Below, piece by piece: positions 1-8,901 of a stretch of 64,000 bases of DNA (position 1 is its first letter; each line of letters opens with the position of its first letter). Source of the stretch: Pseudomonas tolaasii NCPPB 2192 (lineage in GTDB: Bacteria; Pseudomonadota; Gammaproteobacteria; Pseudomonadales; Pseudomonadaceae); the NCBI RefSeq assembly GCF_002813445.1, contig NZ_PHHD01000001.1:3224001-3288000 (forward strand). Reading direction: 5' to 3'. The translations under genes were made by a program, and so were the position numbers. Below the pieces are notes generated by a model. It was given only the letters and a program-made list of their open reading frames with translations, searched no databases and was not told the origin of the DNA.

Positions 1-1703
1 GCGGCCACGTCGCGCACCTGTTCGGCGGCTTTGCGCTTGGCTTTCTGCCAGGTTTCGGAGCCCAGGCGGTGCAACGGCGCCAGGGCGTCGTCGCTGCCGG
101 TGTAGCGCGCGATCAAGTGCAGGTTGGCCACCGGCACGTAGAGCTTGGCGCCCTCGGCGTATTCCATGGTGAGGAATTCGGCGGCCTGGTTATCGATCTC
201 CAGGGTTTGCAGACCGAGGTAGCGGCCCACGCCGTGGTCGATATGCACCACCGGCGCGCCTTCGCGCAGCTCGGTGAGGTTCTTGATCACTGCGTCGTTG
301 TTGGCATCGGCACGTTTTTCACGGCGCCGGCGCTGCATCACGCGCTGGCCGAACAGCGGGCTCTCGGCAATCAGTGCCAGAGCCGGGTCGTCCAGCAGCA
401 GGCCTTCATCCAGTGGCGCGATGGTGATCGCCAGGCGGTCCTTGCTCGCGACAAAATCCGGCCAGCTGTCGACGGTTTTCGGGCGCAGCTTCAGGCGTTC
501 CAGCAGTTCCAGCAGCACTTCACGGCGGCCGGCGGATTCGGCGGTGAACAGCACACGGCCGGGGAAGTCGCCGAGGAAATTCGACAGCGCTTCCAGTGGC
601 TGGTTGGCCTTGGCCTGAATCGCCAGGTCCGGCAGCGTTTGCGCGGGAAAGCGCTCGCGCCCGGCACCGCTTTCCACGTCCTGCTGGCTGGCGACCACAC
701 GCGGCCAGCTTTTGAGGCGCGCAAAGCAGTCTTCCACCGGCAGGAACAGCTCGGCGGGCGGCAACAAAGGACGGGACGGATCGACGCGGCGCTCTTCATA
801 GCGGTTGCGCACGTCGTTCCAGAAGTTTTCCGCCGCCTGCTCAATGCCCGGCAGCGAGAACACCTGGGTGTCCTGGGGCAGGTAATCGAACAGCGTGGAC
901 GTTTCATCAAAGAACAGCGGCAAGTAGTACTCGATACCGGCCGGTGTAATCCCGCTGCTTAAATCCTGAAAGATCGGGCAGCGGCGGAAGTCCACGTCAA
1001 AGCGTTCACGAAAGCGCGCCTTGAAGCGCGTGACGGCGTCTTTTTGCAGCGGGAACTCGCGCGCGGGCAACAGCTTGACCGACTCCACTTTATCGATGGA
1101 GCGCTGGTTCTCCGGGTCGAAGGTGCGCAGTGTTTCAATTTCGTCATCGAACAGGTCGATGCGGTAGGGCAATTTACTGCCCATCGGGAACAGGTCGATC
1201 AAGGCGCCACGGACGGCGAATTCACCGTGTTCGTACACCGTGTCGACGCAGCGGTAGCCGCTGGCTTCCAGGCGTGTGCGCATGTGCTCGACGTCGAGCT
1301 TCTGGCCGACGTCCAGCACCAGGCTGCTGCCGAGCAGGAACTTGGTCGGCGCCAGGCGATGCAGCGCGGTGGTGATCGGCACCACCAGCACGCCGTGCGC
1401 CAGTTCCGGCAGGCGGTACAGGCTGGCGATGCGCTGGGAAATGATGTCCTGATGCGGCGAGAACAGGTCGTAGGGCAGGGTTTCCCAGTCGGGGAAATGC
1501 AGCACCGGCAAATCCGGGGCGAAGAAGCTCAGCTCCTGCTCCAGCCGCTCGGCGCTCTGGCTGTCGGCGGTGAGCAGCAGGGTAAAGCGCTTGGCTGCGC
1601 TGGCAGCCTCGGCAATGGCCAGGCTCAGGGCGGCACCGGGCAGGTTGCCCCAGTGCTGTTTACCTGCCGCGGCAGGGAGAAGCGGTAGACGCAGAACGGG
1701 CAC
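1..1703 (-). CDS. mfd: Transcription-repair coupling factor Mfd (N-terminal half, cut by window edge)
   Basis: Mfd displaces RNA polymerase stalled at DNA lesions and recruits UvrA. About 567 residues are visible, roughly half of the usual 1150. They cover the UvrB-like N-terminal domains and the start of the RNAP-interaction domain (HIDHGVGRYLGL, with EYAEGAKLYVPV further on). The helicase domains lie beyond position 1. I chose the GTG at 1703 because it gives the typical Pseudomonas beginning VPVLRLPLLPAAAGKQHWG and the frame stays open to the edge. The gene is divergent from the GAPDH gene. I see no internal stop. Confidence 0.95.
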   Translation of the reverse strand, partial: MPVLRLPLLPAAAGKQHWGNLPGAALSLAIAEAASAAKRFTLLLTADSQSAERLEQELSFFAPDLPVLHFPDWETLPYDLFSPHQDIISQRIASLYRLPELAHGVLVVPITTALHRLAPTKFLLGSSLVLDVGQKLDVEHMRTRLEASGYRCVDTVYEHGEFAVRGALIDLFPMGSKLPYRIDLFDDEIETLRTFDPENQRSIDKVESVKLLPAREFPLQKDAVTRFKARFRERFDVDFRRCPIFQDLSSGITPAGIEYYLPLFFDETSTLFDYLPQDTQVFSLPGIEQAAENFWNDVRNRYEERRVDPSRPLLPPAELFLPVEDCFARLKSWPRVVASQQDVESGAGRERFPAQTLPDLAIQAKANQPLEALSNFLGDFPGRVLFTAESAGRREVLLELLERLKLRPKTVDSWPDFVASKDRLAITIAPLDEGLLLDDPALALIAESPLFGQRVMQRRRREKRADANNDAVIKNLTELREGAPVVHIDHGVGRYLGLQTLEIDNQAAEFLTMEYAEGAKLYVPVANLHLIARYTGSDDALAPLHRLGSETWQKAKRKAAEQVRDVA

Positions 1704-2058
1704 GGAAGGTTGAGCTCCAAGCGTTGCGACAAAGTCGGTAATTGTAACGGTCCCGGACGCCGTCTGTCAGTTGCTGACTGAGCCTATTACGGTTTGCAGG
1801 AAATGTAGTGGCTAAGACAAACAATGGCCGGTTTTGACTCAATATGTAGTGTCAAAAACCACGAGGTTTTCGGAGGGTTACGGACAAGTTGCCCTGTGCG
1901 CCAATTCGGCGACCCTCTGGAAGCCGCGTATTTACTGGCTTGCAGCGGGGTGTCAATTTTTCGCAAGCACTTTTTGTTGGCTGGGGCGCATTGCTCCGAA
2001 GGCAGTCGGGCGGCATAATGTAGCCCCTTTTTTCTGCCCCTACATGTGGAAGGTTCCC
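1704..2058. other. Divergent intergenic region between mfd and the GAPDH gene
   Basis: This stretch of about 355 bases separates two divergent genes and should hold both promoters. The plus-strand GAPDH frame stays open upstream to 1834, but that extension does not resemble the family and is probably untranslated. I see no RNA gene, repeat or clear operator here. Confidence 0.4.
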
Positions 2059-3507
2059 GTGACTCAGAAGCCCGACCAGTGTCTTGGTGAATGGATCGAC
2101 CGTGAAGCACTCGCTGAAGCGATGATTCCGCTTATCGGTCAGCTGTACCGCAATAACAATGTGGTGAGCTCGATCTATGGCCGCAGCCTGATCAACCAGT
2201 CTGTCATCGCGATTCTCAAAGCGCATCGCTTTGCGCGTCACCGTTCTGCCGACGACAGCGAACTCTCCGTCCACGAAACATTCCCGCTGCTCAAAGCCAT
2301 GAGCGAGCTAAAGCTCGGCGCGGCTTCGGTAGACCTGGGCAAGCTGGCCTACAAATTCCGCAACGAAGGCAACGGCCGCAGCGCCGAGCAGTTCGTGCGT
2401 GAAGAGATGGCCGATGTGGTGGGTCAGCAAAACGCTGCCGCCCGCAAAGGCACTGACGTTGTGCTGTACGGTTTCGGTCGTATCGGCCGTCTGCTGGCGC
2501 GCATCCTGGTTGAAAAAACCGGCGGCGGCGACGGCCTGCGTCTGCGCGCCATCGTGGTACGCAAAGGCGCCGAGAACGACCTGACCAAGCGCGCCAGCCT
2601 GCTGCGTCGCGACTCGGTACACGGTCCGTTCAACGGCACCATCGTCATCGACGAAGAAAACAACACCATCACCGCCAACGGTAACCTGATTCAGGTGATC
2701 TACGCGAAGAACCCGTCCGAGGTGGATTACACCCAGTACGGCATCAAGGACGCCCTACTGGTGGACAACACCGGCGTGTGGCGTGACGCCGAGGGCCTGG
2801 GCCAGCACCTGGCCTGCCCGGGTATCGACCGCGTTGTCCTGACCGCACCGGGCAAGGGCAAGCTGAAAAACATCGTCCACGGCATCAACCATGCCGAAAT
2901 CACCGCTGACGACAAGATCGTGTCCGCCGCTTCCTGCACCACCAACGCCATCGTGCCGGTGCTGAAAGCTGTAAATGACAAGTTCGGTATCGTTAACGGC
3001 CATGTTGAGACCGTTCACTCGTACACCAACGACCAGAACCTGATCGACAACTTCCACAAAGGCGATCGCCGTGGCCGCAGCGCCGCGCTGAACATGGTAA
3101 TCACTGAAACCGGTGCTGCCACCGCTGCGGCCAAGGCCCTGCCTGAGCTGGCCGGCAAGCTGACCGGTAACGCGATCCGCGTTCCGACGCCTAACGTGTC
3201 GATGGCCATTCTCAACCTGAACCTTGAGAAAGCCGCCACCCGTGAAGAGATGAACGAGTACCTGCGCTACATGGCGCTGCACTCCGATCTGCACAAGCAA
3301 ATCGACTTCGTCAACTCGCAGGAAGTGGTCTCCACCGACTTCGTGGGCTCGCGCCACGCCGGTGTGGTGGACGCCGAGGCGACCATCACCCAGGACAACC
3401 GCGTTGTGCTGTACGTGTGGTACGACAACGAGTTCGGTTACAGCTGCCAGGTGGTTCGCGTGATGGAAGACATGGCTGGGGTCAACCCGCCATCTTTCCC
3501 GCGCTAA
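2059..3507 (+). CDS. gap: Glyceraldehyde-3-phosphate dehydrogenase, long N-terminally extended form
   Basis: It oxidises glyceraldehyde 3-phosphate to 1,3-bisphosphoglycerate (or the reverse) in central carbon metabolism. After an N-terminal extension of about 130 residues comes the Rossmann motif VLYGFGRIGRLLARIL, then the catalytic cysteine block SAASCTTNAIVPVL, and a C-terminal WYDNEFGYSCQVVR. At about 482 residues it is longer than the usual 330-residue GAPDH and matches the long Pseudomonas form encoded beside mfd. The GTG at 2059 follows GGAAGG at good spacing. The in-frame ATG at 2044 (MWKVPV) is an alternative start. A terminator follows the stop. Confidence 0.93.
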   Translation: MTQKPDQCLGEWIDREALAEAMIPLIGQLYRNNNVVSSIYGRSLINQSVIAILKAHRFARHRSADDSELSVHETFPLLKAMSELKLGAASVDLGKLAYKFRNEGNGRSAEQFVREEMADVVGQQNAAARKGTDVVLYGFGRIGRLLARILVEKTGGGDGLRLRAIVVRKGAENDLTKRASLLRRDSVHGPFNGTIVIDEENNTITANGNLIQVIYAKNPSEVDYTQYGIKDALLVDNTGVWRDAEGLGQHLACPGIDRVVLTAPGKGKLKNIVHGINHAEITADDKIVSAASCTTNAIVPVLKAVNDKFGIVNGHVETVHSYTNDQNLIDNFHKGDRRGRSAALNMVITETGAATAAAKALPELAGKLTGNAIRVPTPNVSMAILNLNLEKAATREEMNEYLRYMALHSDLHKQIDFVNSQEVVSTDFVGSRHAGVVDAEATITQDNRVVLYVWYDNEFGYSCQVVRVMEDMAGVNPPSFPR

Positions 3508-3523
3508 GCCTTAGCGCTGAATG

Positions 3524-3553
3524 AAAAAGCCCCGACTGGTTCGGGGCCTTTTT
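3524..3553 (+). terminator. Rho-independent terminator after the GAPDH gene
   Basis: A GCCCCGA stem pairs with TCGGGGC around a short loop and is followed by a run of T. It lies about 17 bases after the GAPDH stop. Confidence 0.85.
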
Positions 3554-3587
3554 ATGCCTGTTGGGTTTGTGTTGATTGGTAGGGCCT

Positions 3588-3662
3588 CATCGCAGGCAGG
3601 CCAGCTCCCACATTTGAAATGTATTCACAGATCCAAGTGTGGGAGCTGGCTTGCCTGCGATG
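3588..3662. repeat. REPIN: two inverted REP elements
   Basis: Two copies of the REP core GTGGGAGCTGGCTTGCCTGC face each other around a short AT-rich spacer, and each ends in GAT. The left copy has one base change (GCAGGCAGGCC). It lies between convergent host genes and has the same structure as the other copies in the window. Confidence 0.85.
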
Positions 3663-3670
3663 ACGGCTAA

Positions 3671-4978
3671 TCAGGCGCCACCGACTACAGAAGCCTGCGC
3701 CGTCCTCAGCTCATGCCGATTGCCTTTAAACAGCACCAATGTCGCAATCAACCCCAGCACTGCCGCACCACTCAGCCAGATCCCCGGCGCTGCCTTGTTA
3801 TCCAGCACATGGATCAAATAGGTGCAGGCCGCCGGGGTAAACCCGCCGAAGGTCGCCGTCGCCAGGCTGTAGGCCAGCGAGAACCCGGTAGTGCGCACCT
3901 CAATCGGCATGATCTCGGTCAGCGCCACCACCATCGCCCCGTTGTACGAGCCATACAGGAACGACAGCCACAGCAGCACAATCAGCAAATGGCTGAAACT
4001 CGGGTTGGCCACCAGCCACGACAGTGCTGGATAGGCGGTGAGGATCGCCAGAATCGTCGCGCCGAGCAGCAGGGGTTTACGTCCGATCTTGTCGGACACC
4101 GCGCCCATCACCGGCAGCCAGATAAAATTGGAAATGCCCACGCACACCGTCACCAGCAGCGCGTCAAAGTCGGACAGGTGCAGCTCGGCCTTGCCGAAGG
4201 TGGGGGTGTAGGCGGTGATCAGGTAGAACGACACAGTGGTCATGACCACCAGCGCCATGCCCGCGATGACCACGCCAAAGTTCTGACCGATGGAGCGCAC
4301 AATTTCCTGCAGGGTAGGCCGATGTTTACGTGCCTGGAATTCAGGGGTTTCTTCCAGTGAGCGGCGAATCACGAAGATCACCGGCACGATCAGGCAACCG
4401 ATCAGGAAGGGCACGCGCCAGCCCCAGTCGCCCATGTCTTGCGGGCTGAGCCAGTGGTTCAGGCCTACGCCGAGCAAACCCGCGAATACCACCGCCGCTT
4501 GTTGGCTCGCAGACTGCCAGCTGACGAAGAAGCCCTTGCGGCCCGGTGTGGCGATTTCCGCCAGGTACACCGACACACCGCCCAGCTCGACGCCGGCAGA
4601 GAAACCCTGCAACAGCCGGCCAAATAACACCAGCAGCGGCGCGGCCACACCCAACGTGGCGTAGCCCGGCACGCAAGCAATAAGGATGGTGCCGGCGGCC
4701 ATCAGGGCGAGGGTGATCACCAGGCCTTTTTTGCGGCCGTGACGGTCGATATAAGCGCCGAGGAAGATTGCGCCCAGCGGCCGCATCAGGAAACCTGCGC
4801 CGAAGGTCGCCAGGGACAGCATCAGCGAGGCAAAGGCGCTGTCGCTGGGAAAGAAGGTTTTGGCAATGGCCGTGGCGTAGAAGCCGTAGACCATGAAGTC
4901 GAACATTTCGAGGAAGTTACCGCTGACAACGCGAAAAATCGCCTTGCCCTTGCCCGTTGATGTGGACATGTCATTCAC
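3671..4978 (-). CDS. MFS metabolite:H+ symporter, citrate/tricarballylate type
   Basis: This 435-residue inner-membrane carrier belongs to the MHS branch of the major facilitator superfamily (CitA/TcuC-like). It shows the N-terminal signature GNFLEMFDFMVYGFYATAIA, the loop motif GAYIDRHGRKKG after the second helix, GRLLQGFSAGVELGG in helix 4, and the second-half repeat GAVSDKIGRKPLL. About 12 hydrophobic segments can be traced. The family imports citrate, tricarballylate or related acids with protons. The exact substrate cannot be told from sequence. No tcuA/B or other substrate-pathway gene is adjacent. Confidence 0.88.
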   Translation of the reverse strand: MNDMSTSTGKGKAIFRVVSGNFLEMFDFMVYGFYATAIAKTFFPSDSAFASLMLSLATFGAGFLMRPLGAIFLGAYIDRHGRKKGLVITLALMAAGTILIACVPGYATLGVAAPLLVLFGRLLQGFSAGVELGGVSVYLAEIATPGRKGFFVSWQSASQQAAVVFAGLLGVGLNHWLSPQDMGDWGWRVPFLIGCLIVPVIFVIRRSLEETPEFQARKHRPTLQEIVRSIGQNFGVVIAGMALVVMTTVSFYLITAYTPTFGKAELHLSDFDALLVTVCVGISNFIWLPVMGAVSDKIGRKPLLLGATILAILTAYPALSWLVANPSFSHLLIVLLWLSFLYGSYNGAMVVALTEIMPIEVRTTGFSLAYSLATATFGGFTPAACTYLIHVLDNKAAPGIWLSGAAVLGLIATLVLFKGNRHELRTAQASVVGGA

Positions 4979-5123
4979 TCATTCTGGCTATCTTATTCGT
5001 GATCCCTGGTCATTTTTCGTCCGTGCTGCCGTTTTGTAACCATATGTGTATTAGCCACTACCGGCAATAAAAATCGATAGCACGCTGACTAAATGCGCGA
5101 ATGTCATTGTCGATGGAAATCAC

Positions 5124-5213
5124 TGTGGGAGCTGGCTTGCCTGCGATTGCAGTGTGTCAGCAAGCAAATGAATGGCTGACCCACCGCTATCGCAGGCAAG
5201 CCAGCTCCCGCAT
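5124..5213. repeat. REPIN: two inverted REP elements
   Basis: Inverted copies of the TGTGGGAGCTGGCTTGCC REP core, both continuing to GCGAT, flank a spacer of about 40 bases. The pair lies in the otherwise featureless gap between the transporter and the chalcone-isomerase-like gene. Confidence 0.85.
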
Positions 5214-5242
5214 TGGTTCGTTGGAGTTTTTGCGAGCGGTGA

Positions 5243-5785
5243 TTAATTCAGGAGGGTGTTGCGCAGGTTGTCTGACAGGCCTTTGGGCGCGAGCCAGATA
5301 CCGAGGTAAACCTTCGCCAGGTCATCATTGCGGCTGCTGAACACCACCTGGTCATCGATCTCAAGGTTAAAGCCGCGACCGGGGCGAAAATCCAGGGCAT
5401 AGCGATCGCCACTGCGGATGTCCCGAAAGCGGGCGTGCAGTTGATCCAGTTCTGGCTTCAGGCGGGCGAGGGTGGCACTTGTTTGCTGGCGTTCGAGGGC
5501 GGTGGTGGCTGCCTTGATCACGTCGCTGCGGTCGATGTCGCGAAAGTAATACAACGCCAGGCGCAGGTCTTTTTGCTGGTCCCAGGCCTGCTTCGCACTG
5601 AGGTTGGCCGGGGCGTACAACGCGGCGGCGTACACATCCGCCCAAAGGTAGATCAGCACCGTCTGGTTTTTCAGCAACAGTTCGTGGGATTGGGCAGGAA
5701 AACCGGCCTGTTTGAGCCGGTCCGCTTCACTGGCCTGCACCGTGATCGACAAGATCAACATTAAACAGAAAACCACATGCCGCAT
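5243..5785 (-). CDS. Exported chalcone-isomerase-like protein
   Basis: The 180-residue protein starts with a signal peptide (MRHVVFCLMLILSITVQASEA), so it is probably periplasmic. The rest resembles the bacterial chalcone isomerase-like family: LLLKNQTVLIYLWADVYAAALYAP near the start and GYWLAP-like GIWLAPKGLS near the end. The bacterial members have no proven isomerase activity, and fatty-acid binding is one proposal. The ATG at 5785 has AGGACGAG upstream. An in-frame extension to 5926 would bury the signal peptide. Confidence 0.8.
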   Translation of the reverse strand: MRHVVFCLMLILSITVQASEADRLKQAGFPAQSHELLLKNQTVLIYLWADVYAAALYAPANLSAKQAWDQQKDLRLALYYFRDIDRSDVIKAATTALERQQTSATLARLKPELDQLHARFRDIRSGDRYALDFRPGRGFNLEIDDQVVFSSRNDDLAKVYLGIWLAPKGLSDNLRNTLLN

Positions 5786-6019
5786 AATGGCTCGTCCTGC
5801 GAAGGTGCGTGAGGTGAGTGTAATTGCAATTTCCCGGGTCTGTAGTAAACGCAATACTGGCCTACGACGCGACCAAGGGTTAATGTGCGCGGCGTTGAGC
5901 CTTATATAGACTGTGCCCCGGTTCACACACTTGAGCCAAATTGTCCTTCATGCCCGCTGGCCGCGGCATGATTTAGCCAGGCGTTCAACCGTGCGCCTGG
6001 CCTGTTCTGAGGAGTACGC

Positions 6020-7414
6020 ATGGCTGTCTACAACTACGACGTGGTGGTACTGGGTTCCGGCCCGGCTGGAGAAGGTGCGGCAATGAATGCCGCCAAAGCG
6101 GGGCGCAAGGTGGCGATGGTCGATAGCCGTCGCCAGGTCGGCGGTAACTGCACCCACCTGGGTACCATCCCGTCCAAGGCCTTGCGTCACTCCGTGCGCC
6201 AGATCATGCAGTTCAACACCAACCCGATGTTCCGGGCCATTGGCGAGCCGCGTTGGTTCTCGTTCCCGGACGTGTTGAAAAGCGCCGAGAAAGTCATCTC
6301 CAAGCAAGTGGCGTCGCGCACCGGCTACTACGCGCGCAACCGTGTCGACCTGTTCTTCGGCACCGGCAGCTTCGCCGATGAGCAAACGGTCGAAGTCGTG
6401 TGCTCCAACGGTGTGGTCGAGAAACTGGTGGCCAAGCACATCATCATTGCCACCGGTTCGCGCCCGTATCGCCCGGCCGATATCGATTTCCACCACCCGC
6501 GTATCTACGATAGCGACACCATCCTGAGCCTGGGCCACACTCCGCGCAAACTGATAATCTATGGCGCCGGCGTGATCGGCTGTGAATACGCTTCGATCTT
6601 CAGCGGCCTGGGCGTGCTGGTCGAGCTGGTGGATAACCGCGACCAGTTGCTGAGCTTCCTCGACTCGGAAATTTCCCAGGCGTTGAGCTACCACTTCAGC
6701 AACAACAACATCACCGTGCGCCACAACGAAGAGTACGAGCGGGTCGAAGGCCTGGACAACGGGGTGATCCTGCACCTCAAGTCCGGTAAGAAGATCAAGG
6801 CCGACGCCTTGTTGTGGTGCAACGGCCGTACCGGCAACACCGACAAGCTGGGCATGGAGAACATCGGGGTCAAGGTCAACAGCCGTGGCCAGATCGAGGT
6901 GGACGAGAACTACCGCACTTGCGTGCCGAACATCTACGGCGCCGGCGACGTGATCGGCTGGCCGAGCCTGGCCAGTGCCGCCCATGACCAGGGCCGTTCG
7001 GCGGCCGGCAGCATCGTCGACAATGGCAGCTGGCGTTATGTGAACGACGTGCCGACCGGGATCTACACCATTCCCGAGATCAGCTCGATCGGCAAGAACG
7101 AGCACGAACTGACCAAGGCCAAGGTGCCTTATGAAGTGGGCAAGGCGTTCTTCAAGAGCATGGCGCGTGCGCAGATCGCCGGTGAGCCGCAAGGCATGCT
7201 GAAGATTCTGTTCCACCGCGAAACCCTGGAAGTCCTCGGCGTGCACTGCTTCGGCTACCAGGCCTCGGAGATCGTGCACATCGGCCAGGCCATCATGAAC
7301 CAGCCGGGTGAGCAAAATACCCTCAAGTATTTCGTGAACACCACGTTCAACTACCCGACCATGGCTGAAGCCTATCGGGTAGCGGCCTACGACGGCCTCA
7401 ACCGGCTTTTTTGA
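6020..7414 (+). CDS. sthA: Soluble pyridine nucleotide transhydrogenase
   Basis: This FAD flavoprotein transfers hydride between NADPH and NAD+ and balances the two nucleotide pools in the cytoplasm. It has 464 residues, the usual length. The N-terminal FAD motif is VVVLGSGPAGEGAAMNAAKAG. The redox site of related disulfide reductases is replaced by GNCTHLGTIPSKALRH, so the second cysteine is absent, as is typical for SthA. The NAD(P) motif IIYGAGVIGCEYASIF and the C-terminal dimerisation domain are present. GAGGAG lies just upstream of the start. A 455-residue frame on the opposite strand is a high-GC shadow. Confidence 0.97.
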   Translation: MAVYNYDVVVLGSGPAGEGAAMNAAKAGRKVAMVDSRRQVGGNCTHLGTIPSKALRHSVRQIMQFNTNPMFRAIGEPRWFSFPDVLKSAEKVISKQVASRTGYYARNRVDLFFGTGSFADEQTVEVVCSNGVVEKLVAKHIIIATGSRPYRPADIDFHHPRIYDSDTILSLGHTPRKLIIYGAGVIGCEYASIFSGLGVLVELVDNRDQLLSFLDSEISQALSYHFSNNNITVRHNEEYERVEGLDNGVILHLKSGKKIKADALLWCNGRTGNTDKLGMENIGVKVNSRGQIEVDENYRTCVPNIYGAGDVIGWPSLASAAHDQGRSAAGSIVDNGSWRYVNDVPTGIYTIPEISSIGKNEHELTKAKVPYEVGKAFFKSMARAQIAGEPQGMLKILFHRETLEVLGVHCFGYQASEIVHIGQAIMNQPGEQNTLKYFVNTTFNYPTMAEAYRVAAYDGLNRLF

Positions 7415-7456
7415 GCGGCTCCGGCCGGTGGCCTGAGCCGGCCGGGGAGACCGATT

Positions 7457-8179
7457 TCAGTAATTCTCGAGGGTGGCAGTGGCCAAACCGGGAAAGTCTG
7501 TAATCAGGCTATCTACGCCGAAGTCGGCGAGCCTGCGCATCAGCGCAGGTTCGTTGACCGTCCACACGGATACGTGCAAGCCCTGGCGCTGGGCTTTTTC
7601 CAGACGCTCGGGGGTGCACAACGTCCAGTTCAACGCCAGAATTTCACAGCCGTAGTTTTGCGCGACCTTCAGTGGGTCGAGCCAGGCGTATTCGGCCACC
7701 AGCCCGCGTGACAGGTCAGGGGTGAGTTCCACCGCCGCTTTGAGCACTTCCCGCGAACTTGAGGTCACGGTGACCTTGTCCATCAACCCATGGCGCACCG
7801 CCATTTCGCGAATCGCCAGCACGGTAGTTGCTGCGCGGGTGCGCGAAGCGCTTTTGACTTCCAACTGCCAGTGATCGAAATCACACTGCTCAAACAACGC
7901 TTCCAGACGCGGAATCGGGCACGGCTTGACCCAGCCGGGGCCACCTTTGCGCGCGTCCATCTTCATCAGGTCCGCCGCCGAATACTCGACGACCTTGCCG
8001 CGCCGGTCGGTGGTGCGCTTGAGGGTCGGGTCGTGGATGACCATCAACTCGCCGTCCATGGACAGGTGCAAATCCAGTTCGCAGCGGCGTACGCCGTGCT
8101 TGAGGCACTCCTGAAAGCTGGTCAGGGTGTTTTCCGGTGCTTCGCCTTTGGCACCGCGGTGGCCGTAAATCAGGGTCAC
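7457..8179 (-). CDS. Glycerophosphodiester phosphodiesterase
   Basis: It hydrolyses glycerophosphodiesters to glycerol 3-phosphate and an alcohol. The 240-residue product has the GDPD catalytic blocks IYGHRGAKGEAPENTLTSF, CELDLHLSMDGELMVIHDP and QLEVKS, and the C-terminal WTVNEPALMRRLADFGVDSLITDFP. No signal peptide is visible, so it should be cytoplasmic (UgpQ-like). I chose the GTG at 8179 because AAGGAG lies seven bases upstream. The longer frame to 8317 adds unrelated residues. It lies 43 bases downstream of the PilZ gene on the same strand and may be cotranscribed. Confidence 0.92.
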   Translation of the reverse strand: MTLIYGHRGAKGEAPENTLTSFQECLKHGVRRCELDLHLSMDGELMVIHDPTLKRTTDRRGKVVEYSAADLMKMDARKGGPGWVKPCPIPRLEALFEQCDFDHWQLEVKSASRTRAATTVLAIREMAVRHGLMDKVTVTSSSREVLKAAVELTPDLSRGLVAEYAWLDPLKVAQNYGCEILALNWTLCTPERLEKAQRQGLHVSVWTVNEPALMRRLADFGVDSLITDFPGLATATLENY

Positions 8180-8222
8180 AGTTGCTCCTTTGCGCCGGAC
8201 AGCCCGGCGGGATAATACGAAT

Positions 8223-8807
8223 TCAGGTGTCCAGGGCGTCGCTTTGTTCCCGCGCCAGGCGGCGTTCCTGGGCTTGTTTTTGCAGAATGTAGCGCGCCAG
8301 CAATTGGCGCTGGGCATCGGTCATGGACTCGAACTCGGTGCCCACGTCAAAGCCGTCGCCCTTGGAGTCGCAATGGGTCACGCGCGCGCGCAGCAACAGG
8401 CCGAGCGCCTGGGGCATCAGCACCAGCTTGACGGCCAGATGAGTGTCGGGGGGGAACGGGGTGGGGTGCTGGAAGTCGATGCCACCTTCGGAAATGATCA
8501 CCGGCTGGGGCTCGCCGACCTCGCTCAACAGGCCGCGCGCCATCACCTGGCTGAGCAAATCCAGGCGTTTGTTCTGCACTTTGAGAAAGGCGGCCAGGCT
8601 GCGGTCTTTCTCGCTGATCTGGCGCAGCAGGTGTTGGGCTTCGAATTCGCTGAGGTGCAGTTCGCTGAGCAAATTGAACAGCGGGGAATCATCCAGCAAC
8701 ACTTCCTTGCTCGTTGCGTCAGGCCCGGAAAGGCTGCTGATTTGGAGTGCGATCATGTCGTCGATACGGTAGTATTCGCGGCGTTCTTCTTCATCTAATG
8801 TCGACAT
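8223..8807 (-). CDS. PilZ-domain protein
   Basis: The 194-residue protein has an RxxxR-type c-di-GMP site at its N-terminus (RREYYRID) and a weaker second PilZ motif (VIISEGGIDF) about 100 residues later, where the usual D/N is missing. An alpha-helical insert separates the two motifs. It probably binds or once bound cyclic di-GMP. In Pseudomonas this gene is conserved between the GDPD and lolC genes, as here. Its target is unknown. Confidence 0.8.
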   Translation of the reverse strand: MSTLDEEERREYYRIDDMIALQISSLSGPDATSKEVLLDDSPLFNLLSELHLSEFEAQHLLRQISEKDRSLAAFLKVQNKRLDLLSQVMARGLLSEVGEPQPVIISEGGIDFQHPTPFPPDTHLAVKLVLMPQALGLLLRARVTHCDSKGDGFDVGTEFESMTDAQRQLLARYILQKQAQERRLAREQSDALDT

Positions 8808-8901
8808 GGCGAACCCCAGGTAACGGTAATGGTCAGAGTGTAAAGCTGCTTACCAGACCCCGCCACCGGGACGTCTTCTTTTCCTCCGAACAAGCCCCGA
8901 C

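Noticed and set aside
1834..2058. Upstream extension of the GAPDH frame to 1834
   Set aside because: It does not look like the family, and a good ribosome site precedes the GTG at 2059.
5948..7315. 455-codon minus-strand frame opposite sthA
   Set aside because: It mirrors the sthA codons and has no family pattern, so it is a high-GC shadow.
7414..7450. GC-rich inverted repeat after sthA as a terminator
   Set aside because: It can form a stem but has no T run on either side.
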